Shown here piece after piece: positions 20,798 through 33,100 of a stretch of 64,000 nt of DNA (positions within the stretch are counted from its first letter, which is position 1; the number at the start of each line of letters is the position of its first letter). The position numbers were made by a program, and so were the translations under genes. Origin of the DNA: Hygrocybe punicea (lineage: Eukaryota > Basidiomycota > Agaricomycetes > Agaricales > Hygrophoraceae); NCBI GenBank assembly GCA_963556145.1, contig OY744472.1, forward strand, positions 4,216,001 through 4,280,000, read 5' to 3'. Below the pieces are notes generated by a model that had not been told where the DNA came from, did no database searches, and saw only the letters and a list, made by a program, of their open reading frames with translations.

Positions 20798-20965
20798 TCG
20801 GCAAGGAGACTGTTCAGGTACAGCAAGGTTATGTGGGGATGTGTCCATGGTCAGTCTGGATTGTTCTAGAAGAAAGGATAAAAAGAAAACAAGAACAAGA
20901 ATAAACAATGATGTCCAAAAGAAGGCAAAAGGCAAAAGGGAACAAAAAAGGAAGGTGGTAATGTG
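20798..20965. repeat. Inverted copy of the family A 5' segment
   Basis: This is the reverse complement of about 2215-2385, including the TCTAGAACAATCCAGACC block. It shows that the family A copy here was rearranged by insertion and inversion. Confidence 0.75.
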
Positions 20966-21231
20966 GATTTGTCATGGCTAAGGTTTAACATGGGTAACCC
21001 AGGGGTCTAAAAAGCCCAACCCAGACCTGCACCAGTCAAACCTGGTCTAAAATTGGTTCAGGTACCAGTGACAACGAGTTTCATGCCCGGGTTGACCGGG
21101 TTTGGGGACACCATCTGGGTTAGAGCACACCCTCCAGGTTCTCTTAGCCCAGGTACAGTGGTAATGGGTCCTGCTTAAGCAGGACCCCTTTCATTCATTC
21201 AGGGGGGGATCACAAAAAAAACAAAACTAAT
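20966..21231. other. GGGT/ACCC-rich sequence at the 3' side of the hAT transposase gene
   Basis: TAAGGTTTAACATGGGTAAC (20980) followed by many CCAGGT/ACCTGG words resembles an hAT subterminal region and may be the left end of the element that carried the transposase below. The matching right end was not found. Confidence 0.35.
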
Positions 21232-23800
21232 CTACTTGTCCATGATCTCAACATTTTTGACATCCTCTTCAGCCCTCTTGCGTTTCAGTTCCTTCCCACC
21301 AGTCTTGATGTCATCCATCACGTTCTTGACTGTGATCAATCCATTGTGAAGCCAAGATCCAAGACACATGTGTGCACAAATGCTGGAACCACTGAGCCAA
21401 TTTTGGGAGAAAGGGAGAATTTGTCTTCCCTGGGAGAAGACTCGTTCAACAGCTGTCGAGGTTGCTACAGTACATTGTTAGCACAGATCACCTCCAAATG
21501 CCCTTCACCAACTCACCAGGAACACTCAGGTAGTCCAGGGCCATCCTGGATAAATTCAGATAGACGAAGCGATTGTTCCACCCCCACATGATGGGGTTAG
21601 TGACATTCTCAACAGGAGATCAGAGATACTCATCCAGCTCGCAAGCATGAGATGCTGCAGGCACAGACAGATTGCTGAAGTCAAAGAAGGCAGAATCATT
21701 AGATGTGGGAGCTGTGCCTTGATTGGTACCAGTCTCATTCTTGTACCTAAGATTGTATTCATTGTGCACAAGTTCCTCTGCTTGTTCAATCCAGTTGGCC
21801 TCCCATACGTGTTGACAGAAATAATCTAACTTCATGCCAGGGTGGAGCACCATTGCAATCCGATCAATGACAGAAGAATCTGTAAGCGAGTAGTACCAAT
21901 TCATCTTCTTTCACACAAGCTTCGAAGCAGCAACAATTCCAGGGTGGTATGCAGTCTTTGTTTGGGGATCCAGGCCTTCTGTGAGCTGATCCATTGCTGG
22001 GATGACAACAGCCATGCTAGCGATGTCCTTTGAAAAGAATAGAGTAGCATGCTTGAATTGTTTGAGGACTGCAACAAGTTGATCCACCACCACCCATTCG
22101 TCATTGTCCAACTCATACTGCCTTAGCTTAAGCATCTTGTCAGTGGTGATGGCATCAACAACGGCCCAATACTGTTGCACGAAGTGTAACATGTTGTAGG
22201 TGGAGTTCCAATGTGTGAGGACATCATGAGGGATTTTTCAGTGTTTGAGCCTGTGGACTATGCAGTATTTGAACCAGATGGGCAACAAAATCGTGGATGA
22301 GTGGATGATGGCAAATGAGAGGTGGTGGATCTTGACAACAACCTCATGGACATCAGTGGTTTCAGCAATCATGGCTTCCCATTCATCTTGGGCCAGCTCA
22401 GCGAGCTCATTGTGGCCATCATCAATGTCATCAACATCAATGTCATCCTCCTGCTCTCCATCTGCTCCATCTGCTCCATCCTCTTCATCCACTTCATCCT
22501 CATTCTCAACATCCAGTTCCTCTGCATCATCATTCAATTGACCACCACCACTGTGACCTGCTTGCTTTGAAGGGACTCAAAAGGGTCTTAGCAGAGAGCT
22601 GCATGGTGTGGTTAAAGCAGTGGACATGTGCCTCCTTATCAAAAGAATTATTAAGAGCGGTGAATGCAGTGGTTTGTGTGTTGTTGGCAGAGGCATTGTC
22701 AGCAACCATGCTGAGGACTTTCTGCTCCACACCAAAGTTGATGACCATCTTCTGGAATACATTGGCTAGAGTCTTGCCAGTGTGGGATTTGGGAACTTTG
22801 ACCATATCAAGAAGAAACATGAGCATCTTGCCTTTATGCTGCAGATAGACTGTCCAAGCTATAAACACACAATGATTGGGGGATGTCCATGCATCCGTCA
22901 TGAAGTGTAAGCGGCCAGGATGTTTGGTCAAGAGTTTCTTGACACGATCACAAGAAGCCTGGAAAACGACATTGATATCACAGTTGACAGTGGTGTGCGA
23001 TGGAAGGGACAAATGTGGGTGACCGGCAGTAACCAACTTGATGAATTCATTATCGGTGATGATGTAGGATTGGCCTGTTGTTTTCAGCAACCCATTTGAC
23101 AATGCAGGCACTGTAGATTCAATTAGTTTTTGGTAGACAAAATAAAAAGAGAAAACACATACCGTGCTTCAGTGTTTCGTGAGGGAACCATGAGAGAATG
23201 TGACAGGCTCTGTTGGCCTTTGCGAGCAAAAGCATTAAAGACGGACTTATTCTGATCCTTGGTATTGCCATCCATGGTGGCCTTGACAGCATCTTCGCCA
23301 AAGCAGCACCAGGTGTGCTTCATGAGGTTGGCAGTGGAATGCTTATCTCCCTTGTCAAGGTAGCGCTGAATGCCGCTGAGAGACGTCTTGCAATTGCAAG
23401 CTGCACATGGAAAGAAGTGGAACGGGTGGTTTTCGAGCCACTCAACGGTAACATTGTCCTTGAAGAACAAGTAGATAGGGGAGCACCACGTCTTCTTGGC
23501 CAGATCTGTTCAACAGGTTAGCCAAGCCTGCTGGTCCCCAACACACGTAGCTAGATGTACCTATAATTCTTTTTTCATAGCAATAGTGCTACAGACTTTG
23601 GAGGTCACTGAAGTGGCATCATCATCATCAGATTCTATGTAGTGGGGGCTCGGCAGACTTGGCGGAAACCTGAAAGGATGTGTGTTACTGGAGGTTTTGC
23701 TTTTCGCGTTGGCAGATGGCTTCTTGGCGGGAGCAGATTTGCCTGAGGAGACAGACTTCGCAGAGGTCGACTGGGTCATTGGTGGATGAGGGAGAAAGTT
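21232..23800 (-). pseudogene. hAT superfamily transposase gene, decayed
   Basis: Minus-strand segments in order: a BED-type zinc-finger region (about 23420-23300, CAACNC ... H ... H); the RNase H-like core (23030-22560: LHFMTDAWTSPNHCVFIAW, LSMVADNASANNT, VHCFNHTMQLS); an acidic insertion (22530-22400); a helical region containing THWNSTYNML (about 22220-22190); and the C-terminal dimerisation region with STAVERVFSQGRQ near 21455, ending at 21232. A spliceable intron lies at about 21517-21464. Lesions: single-base frameshifts near 23060 and 22550 and in-frame TGA stops at about 22237, 21911 and 21619, each one change from CGA. It would have cut and pasted 8 bp-TSD hAT elements such as those in this window, but is now inactive. 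Confidence 0.85.
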
Positions 23801-24357
23801 GAGGGAATGTATCCAAGAGACGATGGACAAGTTTTTTGAGTCCAACAGCCACCATCCACATAGCTGAGATGAACTAATATATAAATTTGCCTCTACAATC
23901 ATCTCAATCCATTCAGTATTTCATGGGATACACTCCTTCACAACACTTGAAATTTCACCCATGTCTTTTTGTTTTTCTTATATATATACAAAAAAAACAC
24001 AAAGAAAAAGGGGGCAAAACTGTCATGCTTTAATGCAAATTGCTGTGATAATTAAAAAAAAGTCCTGCTATTGTGTATTTATATGAAAAAAAAAAGTCCT
24101 CCATCCAACACATATCTCACAATTCCACCACTACCACCACCATCATCTGTCAGCCACAAGTCATGTATAAAAATAATCCACTCACCAACATCAAATTCCA
24201 TCATCGTCGTCATCATGATCAGCATCAGCATCATACATCATCACCAACCCACAGAGAGCTCAAAGCTACCAACCCCCCCAGCACGAATGCAAAGAGAGAG
24301 ACAGAGTGTGTATGTGCGTGCACGGGTACATTGCATACCAGCAAAATGCCACACCGC
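23801..24357. other. Intergenic region between the hAT pseudogene and the membrane-protein gene
   Basis: A/T-rich with homopolymer runs (poly-A near 23990 and 24050) and CCACCATCATC-type simple sequence (24120-24250). It probably includes the 3' UTR of the minus-strand gene to the right. No ORF of note. Confidence 0.5.
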
Positions 24358-27264
24358 TCACACCGCTTCTTCATGCGTATTCGCCACGCTATCCTGCGCA
24401 CTAAACGTCGAATAGCTTCTATGCATATTACGCACGAGCTGTTTTGCCACAAGCAAATAATAAAATCAGCAATGAATAAATGAAAAATGAAAAATGAAAT
24501 GAAAAAAATGAAATGAAAAAATGAAAAAATGAAAAATGAAAAATGAAATGAAAAATGAAAAAAAACCCAGCTACTCACCCCAGAGATAGGCCTCGAATAA
24601 TCTCTATGATCATCCAAACTAGCCGCACTCTCCTGCGCCATCATCATCGCCAACCTCGGATTCAACAACCCCTCCACAATCGGCATCGGCACACCCGAAT
24701 CCACCTCACTCCCATCTCCATCGGCACCGGCATCCACATCCACATCATCTCCATCCGCATCCGCATCCGCATCTCCATCCCCACCACTCCAATCCCACAC
24801 AGGCACCACACCATTACTACTACTACCACCACCACCACCACCATGTCCCATCGGAGGCATAGACGGAGACATAGACGGAGACGGCGGGGGTATTCTCACA
24901 GTACCAGTACCAGACCGAGAAGACGACGACGACGCCACCGCCCATCCCAGTCCCAGTCCCAGTCCCATCCCAAACCCAAACCCAGATCCAGATCCAGACC
25001 CCGCAGACCCCGCAACGACTCGCGAATCTGGCGGAGGCGTAACAACATCAACGCCCATCTCGTCACCCCGCCGCCGCCGTCCTCCACGCCTCAACCGCCC
25101 AATAAACTCTCGTAAACTGCTAGTCCCGCCCCTCCGTGGCACTCCCCCTCCCGTGCTCAGCAGCGATGGTTGTGGTTGTGGCTGTGGCTGTGGTAGCGGT
25201 AGCGGTAGCGGCGGTAGCTGGGGCGGGGGCGTCACCCTAGAACGAGACCTCGAAAGGCTGCCCCCAAGGAAACCAGAAGAACTAGCACCATCCCCACCAC
25301 CACCACCCGACGACGAAGCAGCATACGAATGGAGATGCATATGCACCAGATTCTGATGCTGATACGGATGTTGATACAGATACGTACGGTGCGCGGCTGC
25401 CGCAGCATCAGCAGCAGCGATAGCAGCACCCAATGACACCGCGCTCCGGCTAGACTGTCCATACTCCAGATCCGGGTCCGCGCCAAAGTACGGCGACGGC
25501 GATGGCGACGGCGACTGTGACTGTAACTGTCCTTGTTCCTGTTCCTGCGATGTCGACCCAAACCACACACCACCGCCAGAACCATTACGAAGGACCGGTG
25601 TAGATGCCGGCGTCAGCGATCTACGTGATAACGGAGAGATGTTTCCGGCGGTTTGCGATGTCGATACACCCAACGCCATAGCCTCCGCAGCTTGCGCGAA
25701 CCCGGTCATGGGGACCTGTTGAACAAAGGAAGAAGTCCGTCTATACTGGCTAATCTCCAAATCCCGGCCAGATCTCCCGTTCCCAATAGCAGCAGCAGCA
25801 GCAGAAGCGGTGCCGAAACCCAATTCCGCCTCCCCGCCATCATCCAACGCCGGAACCTGATTGCCAGCAACAGTCTGCTGATTGAGCATGGCAAGCAATC
25901 CTGGATAACGTTCTGCCATCTCTGCATCAACCGCTAGGTTGTTGTCGTTGTTGATGTCATTGACGTTGACGCTGTTTACGTTGTTGTTGACATTGACATT
26001 ATCCACATGTCCAAGTTCGTCGTCGAGAGGCGAGCGCCAGGTTCCTCCAGCGTTCAAACTGGCAGTGGATTCTGCGGGGTTCTGTAAGCGAAGCAACCTG
26101 GCACGACGACGGGCGAAGAAGACCCAAAGGATGGCGAAGCAGAGTGCGATGACTAGACCGATAACGAGACCAACGATGGCACCTGCGTTGTGCGAGAAAC
26201 TGTTCAAGCAAAGATGATTATTATTATTATTGGTATTTTGATCACCCAAGTATTTTGTGGCTTTACCTGTTGCCGTCGGAGGGACTGTTGGTGCTGAGTA
26301 CGGCTGGGGATGTGACGGAACCAACGGAAAAGGTCGAGAGGGAACCCCCGGGGCCTACGGACGTGGTATAGTCGGTCGTGAAATCAGTTGCAGTGGATAG
26401 AAATGTGGATGAGGAATCGATGCTGGTAGGAGGAGGATGAGGTGGAGGAGTGATGGGTGGTATTGAGGTGGGGCCGAGAGGGAATGAATCAGACGGGGGT
26501 AGACCGGGACTTATCGGCTGAAACGTGGTAAGGGTGAGAGTGGGGAGTGGAAAAGAAGGAAAGCTGGGAGACAGAACGTTAGAAGGTCAAGGTGGTGGAC
26601 AGTGAAAGGGATACGTACGGGGTTGTGGCAGGACGGGGTGGCATTATGCTGATAGCGGATGGAATCACAGAGGTAAGGGGTGGGGGCCCGTCCATGGTGT
26701 TGGAAGAAGCTGGGAGGGGATGTGAAGGTTGTATTGGAATGGGAAATGGGGGTCCGCGGGTTGTCAAATGAGAAGGTTGTGGGGGACGTGACGCGTGGGA
26801 TGGCATAGGTGGAAGACCGCCGGTTGTGACGGGTGAAGGCTGTATTGGGGGGGGAGAGTGGGGAGTGGGGGGAAGGGTAGGTGGCAGCGCAGGTGGTACG
26901 GACGTGATGACGATTGAAGATGGGGGGAGGATTGTAATGGGAGATGGACGGGGGAATGTTGGGATTGGAATCATAGGCAGGCCTGTGCCTACGATTGGGT
27001 GTCAGTACATGTCAGTTGTGATCACGGGAATATGAATGTGAGAAATATATACCTGGGTGAGACCTGGGTGTTGTTCAAAAGAATGTCAGGTGGGAATGCA
27101 GGTGGGAATAATGCAGGGTGTGGAAAGAAGACGTACGTCGAGATAGAGTTTACGGTCTGGGAAGAGGATGGGATGAGGATGGGGACGACGGATTGGACGA
27201 GGGAAGCGACGGGGTCAGACAACGAGGGAACACCGCGGACAGCGAGGAAAGGAGCGGATGGCAT
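24358..27264 (-). CDS. Single-pass membrane protein with Ser/Thr/Pro-rich ectodomain and disordered cytoplasmic tail
   Basis: Six exons join in frame to 835 residues: 27264-27137, 27063-27053 (an 11-nt micro-exon), 26988-26619, 26563-26267, 26199-24579 and 24438-24358. All introns are GT-AG. Residues 1-268 are Pro/Ser/Thr-rich with few charges, likely O-mannosylated and outside the cell. Residues about 275-297 form one transmembrane helix (AGAIVGLVIGLVIALCFAIL), followed by a basic stop-transfer RRRAR. The remaining ~535 residues are low-complexity (Asn/Val, Ser/Gly, Gln/Pro, His runs) and disordered. The shape recalls fungal wall-stress or Wsc/Mid2-like sensors, but no WSC cysteine domain is visible and I do not assign one. 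The last exon adds a 26-residue polar tail. It is divergent from GS-like gene A, 243 bp apart. Confidence 0.75.
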
Positions 27265-27507
27265 GTTTCGGTTGAGGGCGCGAAAGGAGTGTTGGTAGCG
27301 ACCGTCGGTTCAAGTTGGAGAAGAAGAAAGACATCGATTATTTCACAACCAAAAAAAGTGAGACGAAGCAAAACCGGGTCTAGTCCAAATTTGGAAATCG
27401 GTTTGGGTACGACTTAGCAACTATTCGCGTCGGCAGTTTCGACGAATGATACAACGTCGACTCGTCGTAACCCTTTTGTTTCCCGTTACCGTAGTAGCCT
27501 GAGCATC
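27265..27507. promoter_or_regulatory. Shared divergent promoter region, membrane protein / GS-like gene A
   Basis: 243 bp separate the two start codons. It is A/T- and CGTCG-rich with no clear TATA box. Coupled expression of the two genes is possible but not shown. Confidence 0.4.
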
Positions 27508-29207
27508 ATGTACGTAAGCTACTCCCCTTCCGCCGTCTCCCATCCCGCCATCGACCCCGACACCCTCTCAGTGCTCGGCATCCGCTACATCCGCATCCAA
27601 TGGGTAGACCTCGTCAACAACGTCCGTTACCGCGTCGTATCCCTCCCCTACTTCCTAAAACTCCTAGCATCCTCCCGTCCAAGCATATCCATAACAAAAG
27701 CCGTCTTCGGCCTCGTCTTCACCACTTTAGCTCCAGGTTTCTCTCCCATTGGCGAGTACGTCTACGCACCCGACTTGTCGTCACTCCGCATATGTCCATA
27801 CACAAAAGATCACGCCAGTGTCATGGGCTGGTTCCAGGAAAAACGTTACATAGAAGGACCAGACGGTATGCCAACCATGGACGTGCAGCTCTGTCCTCGT
27901 ACCGTACTTCACCGCATCGTTGAGCAAGTAATTTCTCTATCATCTTCAATAATAATAACAAATTTGGTCCCACCTCCAGAGAAGCCCAAGCATCCACAGG
28001 TACACAATTCCTCGTAGGCTTCGAAACAGAATTCATCCTCCTCCGATCCACCAACCCAATCGAGCCCGTAAACCAACACGGCTGGTCAAGCTCCCAAGCT
28101 ATCCTCACTGGTTCTCTCGAAGAAAAGGTGCTCGCCGAAATCGCAGATGCGTTGCAAGACTCTGGCATCGAGCTCCAGATGTACCACGCAGAAGCTGCAC
28201 CAGGACAGGTATTTCTTTCGTCCTTTCTTTGTCGTCGTTCTTCTGACAACAACCCATAGTATGAAGTCGTCACTGGGCCCCTTCAGCCTCTCCATGCAGC
28301 CGACGCCCTCGTACACACCCGTGAAATTATCTACAACATCGCAAACAAGCACGGCCTTCGCGCTACGCTCGCACCCCGTGTATACTCTGACAACTGTAAG
28401 CCCCCCTCTCCTCTTCCCCTCCCCCAGCATCACTCACCATACATACAGGTGGTAGCGCAACGCACACACACATATCTATTCATCCATCCTCCCCACCCAC
28501 CACCACCACCACCACCACCACACCAAACCCAACCGAATCCGCCTTCCTCTCATCCCTCCTCACCCACCTCCCCGCCCTAACAGCCCTCACCCTCCCCATC
28601 CCCGCCTCCTACTCCCGCATGGTCGACGGCGTATGGTCCGGCGGAACCTACGTCTGCTGGGGAACCGACAACCGCGAAGCGCCCATCCGCCTCTGCAACG
28701 CCACATCCCCCTCCCCCACCTCTCGCAACTTTGAGATCAAATGCATAGACGGCATAGCTAACCCGTATATCGCCCTCGCTGGCATCTTGGGTGTGGGACA
28801 CGCGGGAATCAAGACCGCAGCGGATAGTGGTGGTAGTGGTGGTGGCGGTATTAATATTAGTGGTATTAGCGATATCCCACACGATTGTTGCGGGACCCAG
28901 ACCGCGGCGGAGATGGGGGAGGATGGGAGGAAGGCTTTCGGGATCACTCAGAGGATGCCGTTGACTTGGGAGGAGGCCAGGGAGCGGCTCGGTGCAGATA
29001 TGGTCGTACGCCAGGTGTTGGGTGAAGAGTTGCTCACAAAGTACCTCGCTGTAAACAAGGTGGGGGGTTTTTTATTATTATTGATACATTTCAGCGTGCA
29101 ATTGATTAATCCTGTTTTTATTCTCTTTCGGGCAGACGTTGGCTGAGCTCCTCGATATGGGCAGAAGCAGTGGAGAGCAATTGAAGTTTTTGGTCGAGAA
29201 TTATTGA
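27508..29207 (+). CDS. Glutamine synthetase-like protein A (GS-I / FluG C-terminal type)
   Basis: Five exons join in frame to 487 residues: 27508-27923, 27980-28208, 28260-28395, 28449-29059 and 29136-29207. The N-terminal beta-grasp is seen at residues ~20-100. Catalytic-domain signatures follow: FLVGFETEF (metal/nucleotide Glu pair), YHAEAAPGQYEV, GSATHTHIS, an Arg-binding loop GTDNREAPIRL and FEIKCIDGIANPYIALAG. These are the residues that form the ATP/glutamate bifunnel in GS enzymes. The protein lacks an N-terminal amidohydrolase half, so it is not full FluG, and it could be a gamma-glutamyl-amine ligase. The first intron only joins in frame as a GC-AG intron (donor GCAAGT). A Thr-rich run from an ACC microsatellite lies inside the fourth exon. 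Paralogue of the gene at 43416-45130. Confidence 0.88.
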
Positions 29208-30198
29208 AGAAAGGTTTTTGACACAGTTACTGTTCAATGAGGCGCAAACCATGTTCGCACAAGGAAAGGACAAATGTCAGATCGGTAGTTGGGTATACCT
29301 GTACTAGTAACCACCCCGCTGGCGATCCAAGTCATCGATGCATCATGCATCATCATCCGTACTTTGTATATGCAGCCGTCATGATACACGGGGCGCTCCG
29401 ACCCCGAATAGAGCTGGACCTGCGGGAGCCTGAGACCGTGATCATGTCAGAGAGGCAGTGGCGACAGCAGTGAATCGGATACGACGAGTACGATAAACTA
29501 AGCACTTATTAGCACTTGCCCCCGAACCGGTGATGACAAAAAAGAGGACAGCGGTGTTTTTTTTTTCTTTATCTTTTTTTTCCCTGTAGATTTTATTTAC
29601 TTCCTGAGTCCTGAGTTGTTCTCCATAACGGTTGCTGGGTCTTCGGGCAGGCTTCGCGACTTTCGTATTTCGGGGTCGGGACGACGTTCCTTCTCCAGCT
29701 CCCCCCCGGTCCTTGGCCGCTCGTGCAGGGTCCCTCACTGTGCTGCGAAAGGACTCTCTTGACGACGAAAGATTGGGCGTCGATATCGAAATCCAGATCG
29801 TGTAAATGTTTTCTCAAGCGCGCATAGAGGCATTATTGAGGATTTGAGGAGTACCCTTAGCCGAGGGCGAAAGCCTGAGGCCTGAGGAACAAGTTCATAA
29901 CAACCAAATAAATCTAATGAAATTCTTGTCCTTCTTCTATTGTTGTCGCGCCCTCGTTGCTGCCAGTACCAGTGTCAGTCAAGTACGAATTTATAGAACA
30001 CACGCTCGCAGTTTAGGTACACTGATACGAACTGTGGGCAAGACTGGACGCGTGTGTCTAGTACTACTAGTACCAGAGCCTAAATAAATTTATCAGGACG
30101 GTGACAATCGCGTCCCAAATGTGACAGTCACGCCGCTCGCGTCTTCCTCGTCTTTGTTATATTCATTTGCTCCAAGCGACGAAGACGAACCCGACCCC
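29208..30198. other. Intergenic region, no gene seen
   Basis: About 990 bp between the GS-like gene A stop and the oxygenase start. It contains a poly-T run with TTTTTC (29555-29582), possibly terminator-like for either strand, and short ORFs without codon character. Confidence 0.45.
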
Positions 30199-33100
30199 AT
30201 GGACGCGTCAACTACATTCCCTGGCACCCCTAAGGTAGATCATTCAGAAATTACTTGGGATTTCCTCACAGACAATTCGACCACTCCAAAGCCCGCACCC
30301 GCACTCGCACTCGCACTCGCGCCTGCATCCCAAACTGGCGCGCCGAGACAGGGAAGCGAGTCTCAGGAAATCGCCTCATATCTGCTCTCCGAACCTTTCA
30401 CTGATACCGAGCTCGAGCCCGACGAACCCGAACCCGAACCTGTCGAATATCACGATTCTCCCCGTTCTGCCGCAGCAGCATTGACACCTCCCGATGATAG
30501 CGAAACAGATGTTGCCAGCGAGCACTCCGTCCGGGGTTCTCCTGTCTCGGCGGCGGCGTACTGCTACTACTCGCCAAATACTAGTACTGGGAATGCCGCC
30601 GCCGCCGGCTCGGATCTCCTAGGCGCTGAACCGCCGCCTAACACCCATAGTAATGACGATGATGCTATCCAATCATCGGCGACCTTCGGCGTCCCTCAAG
30701 TGGAAGACGTGGTCGAACGGTTAGACGATATTGCCGAAACGAGCAAAAGCACGGACAACGATGTCGTCGGACAATTACCTCTCACGGTGATAGACTCTGC
30801 TCCGAGCGCGTCGTCGTCGTCGTCGTCGGCAGAAGCTTTGGCAGAGCCGTTATCCGTTCCTGCTAACACTGAACTCAGCGAAAGGACACCAGTCTCGGGA
30901 CCCGTTCCCGAAAATCATATCTCTCCCTTACGCTCCAATTATCCCCCGGTCATTTACCCTGTCCTTCATGCTGGCCCCGTTGAGGACCAGATGGATGTAG
31001 ACCCGCTCCTGGAAACGACTATCGTTGCAGGTGACGACAAAGATGATGACGGTGACGGTGACAAAGACGACACCGATATCGACGACGCGTCCTCGGACGT
31101 TTCCAACGGCGAGAACCTGCGAGTATGTTCCTCTATCACGTATATGACCCTTCCACATGTCTTATATATATCTCTCCAGGACGACCTCGAAGCGGCACTA
31201 GAAGGTGACTTTGACTTCAAAGGAACGTACGCTTGCACATTTTCATTTCCGGGAGCTCCAAATCCTTGTCTATATATCGCAGGATTGGGCGTCGTTGGCC
31301 TTCCGCTGAGTGAACGAGACGCCAAACTCATTGTAGGGTGCTCCACGCAAGCTCCATTTGGTCACGGCGACCAAACGGTGGTGAACAGACAGGTGAGGGA
31401 TACCTGGGAGATAGCACCAGGCAGAGTCCTCTTTGGGAATCCGGCTTGGCTTGCCTTCATGGATGACGTGGTCAAAAATGTCTGGCAAGCTCTAGGAGTG
31501 GCACCATATTGCAGCCCACCGAAATGTGAGCTGTATAAGCTCTTGCTTTACGAGACGGGGTCCCAGTCAGTGTTGGATCAACCCCTCCAACGTTTGACAC
31601 TTGACTGACGGGATTGCACTCATGTCCGCAGTTTCTTGCCCCACCAAGAGTAAGAAGCATACATTCGCCATTAAAGCATTGAATCATCTCAACCTTTTTA
31701 GCACCGAAAAGGTCACCGGGATGTTCGCTACCATTGTTATCGTTCTGCCCTCCTGTTATACGGGCGGCCAGGTTCATGTCTCCCACTCTTCATCGAAACA
31801 AGTCATCGACCTCGCTCCGCGATCTTTCTCCACAACCTCTGTGCTGGCATGGTATACCGATGTGGTTCACGAAGTGAAGCCCATCACCTCCGGCTACCGT
31901 CTCGCGCTCTCTTACAACCTTATCCATACATCCCCCGGTATTCCACGGCCGATGCTCCCCAGCTTGCACGCCGCTGTTTCAGAGCTACGCAAGGTCTTGC
32001 GAAAATGGTCTAAACGCACTTACACAGAGGGCTCAGACACCAAAATCCTCGCATATCTCTTGAAGCATCAGTACAGCGAAGTCAACTTGAAGATGGCTGC
32101 ACTCAAAGGAGAGGATGCTCACAAAATCTCGCATTTGCGCGACGTCGCAGCTGAGCTGGGATATATGGTTGGCCTTGCGAATTTATCTTATAACTTGACT
32201 GGCGTTGCCGATGACCATGGTGGTTACAAACGGTGCCGATATGATTACGACGACTCGGAAGGGAGCGATGACTCTGACGAGACTCCATCTATGGCAGAGG
32301 TTATTGAGAGAAGCTTGAGTATCGACAACTTGGTCGACCTGAACGGAACTCAAATTCTTGGGGTTGACGAACTGCCGCTGGATGAAGAAAATCTGATACC
32401 TGAGAATCCATTTGAGGACATAGCCCCAGATGAAACGGAATACGAAGGATACATGGGCAACGTCTGTCATTTTGACTCTTTTTTTGTTGCGATTCTTCCT
32501 GACATATATTGTTTATTTTCAGGGAGCGGGTACTTTAGAATACTGTCTGCTATCATCATTTTTGTCCGCTTTAAAACTTCCTAAACTCACGTTATCTCGC
32601 AGGGTACCGACGGACAGTTCTGGTTCTTTACCACGAAGATGACGAACTGGATATCCTGCTCTCTGCTGGAGGTGTCTCGTATGCCTTGCAAAGAATCAAG
32701 CGTGTTGACTCTGGAGAACCGACCCCAGAGATTAAGCAGATGGTTGATTACATCTTGCGGAACGTGACTGCAACAGCAAGAGACAAAGTCACTCACTGTG
32801 CCTTGGCGGATTATGCTCTGCAATGGTCAGACGTGGAGCTCTGGAAGCGGGTCGTCAAAACTAGCGGTGCGGACAAAGACATCAACGTACTTGGAAAACA
32901 AAAGATCCTCGATGCTTGCAATGCTTTCTCATTTGAACTGGTTCGGGACGTGTTGGTGTCTTTTTCTCCATCCATCCACGCATCGTTCCGTTCCTGATTA
33001 TACATGTCTAAAAGCTTGGAACAAATCTTGACACGCTGCCCAAGCCTCAAGGCTCGCGTCGATCTGATCGAGTCACTGCGGATGGAACCTTGCAATACGG

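Noticed and set aside
24231..26324. A single 697-codon minus-strand ORF as a complete gene
   Set aside because: The true model uses only part of it: the frame before 26199 and after 24579 is intron, shown by good splice sites and in-frame joins to neighbouring exons.
27821..28455. Antisense ORFs over GS-like gene A, mirrored in gene B
   Set aside because: They are conserved only because the sense coding sequence is conserved; no start context or domain.
27508..29207. Gene A as full-length FluG
   Set aside because: FluG has an N-terminal amidohydrolase-like half of over 400 residues that is absent here.
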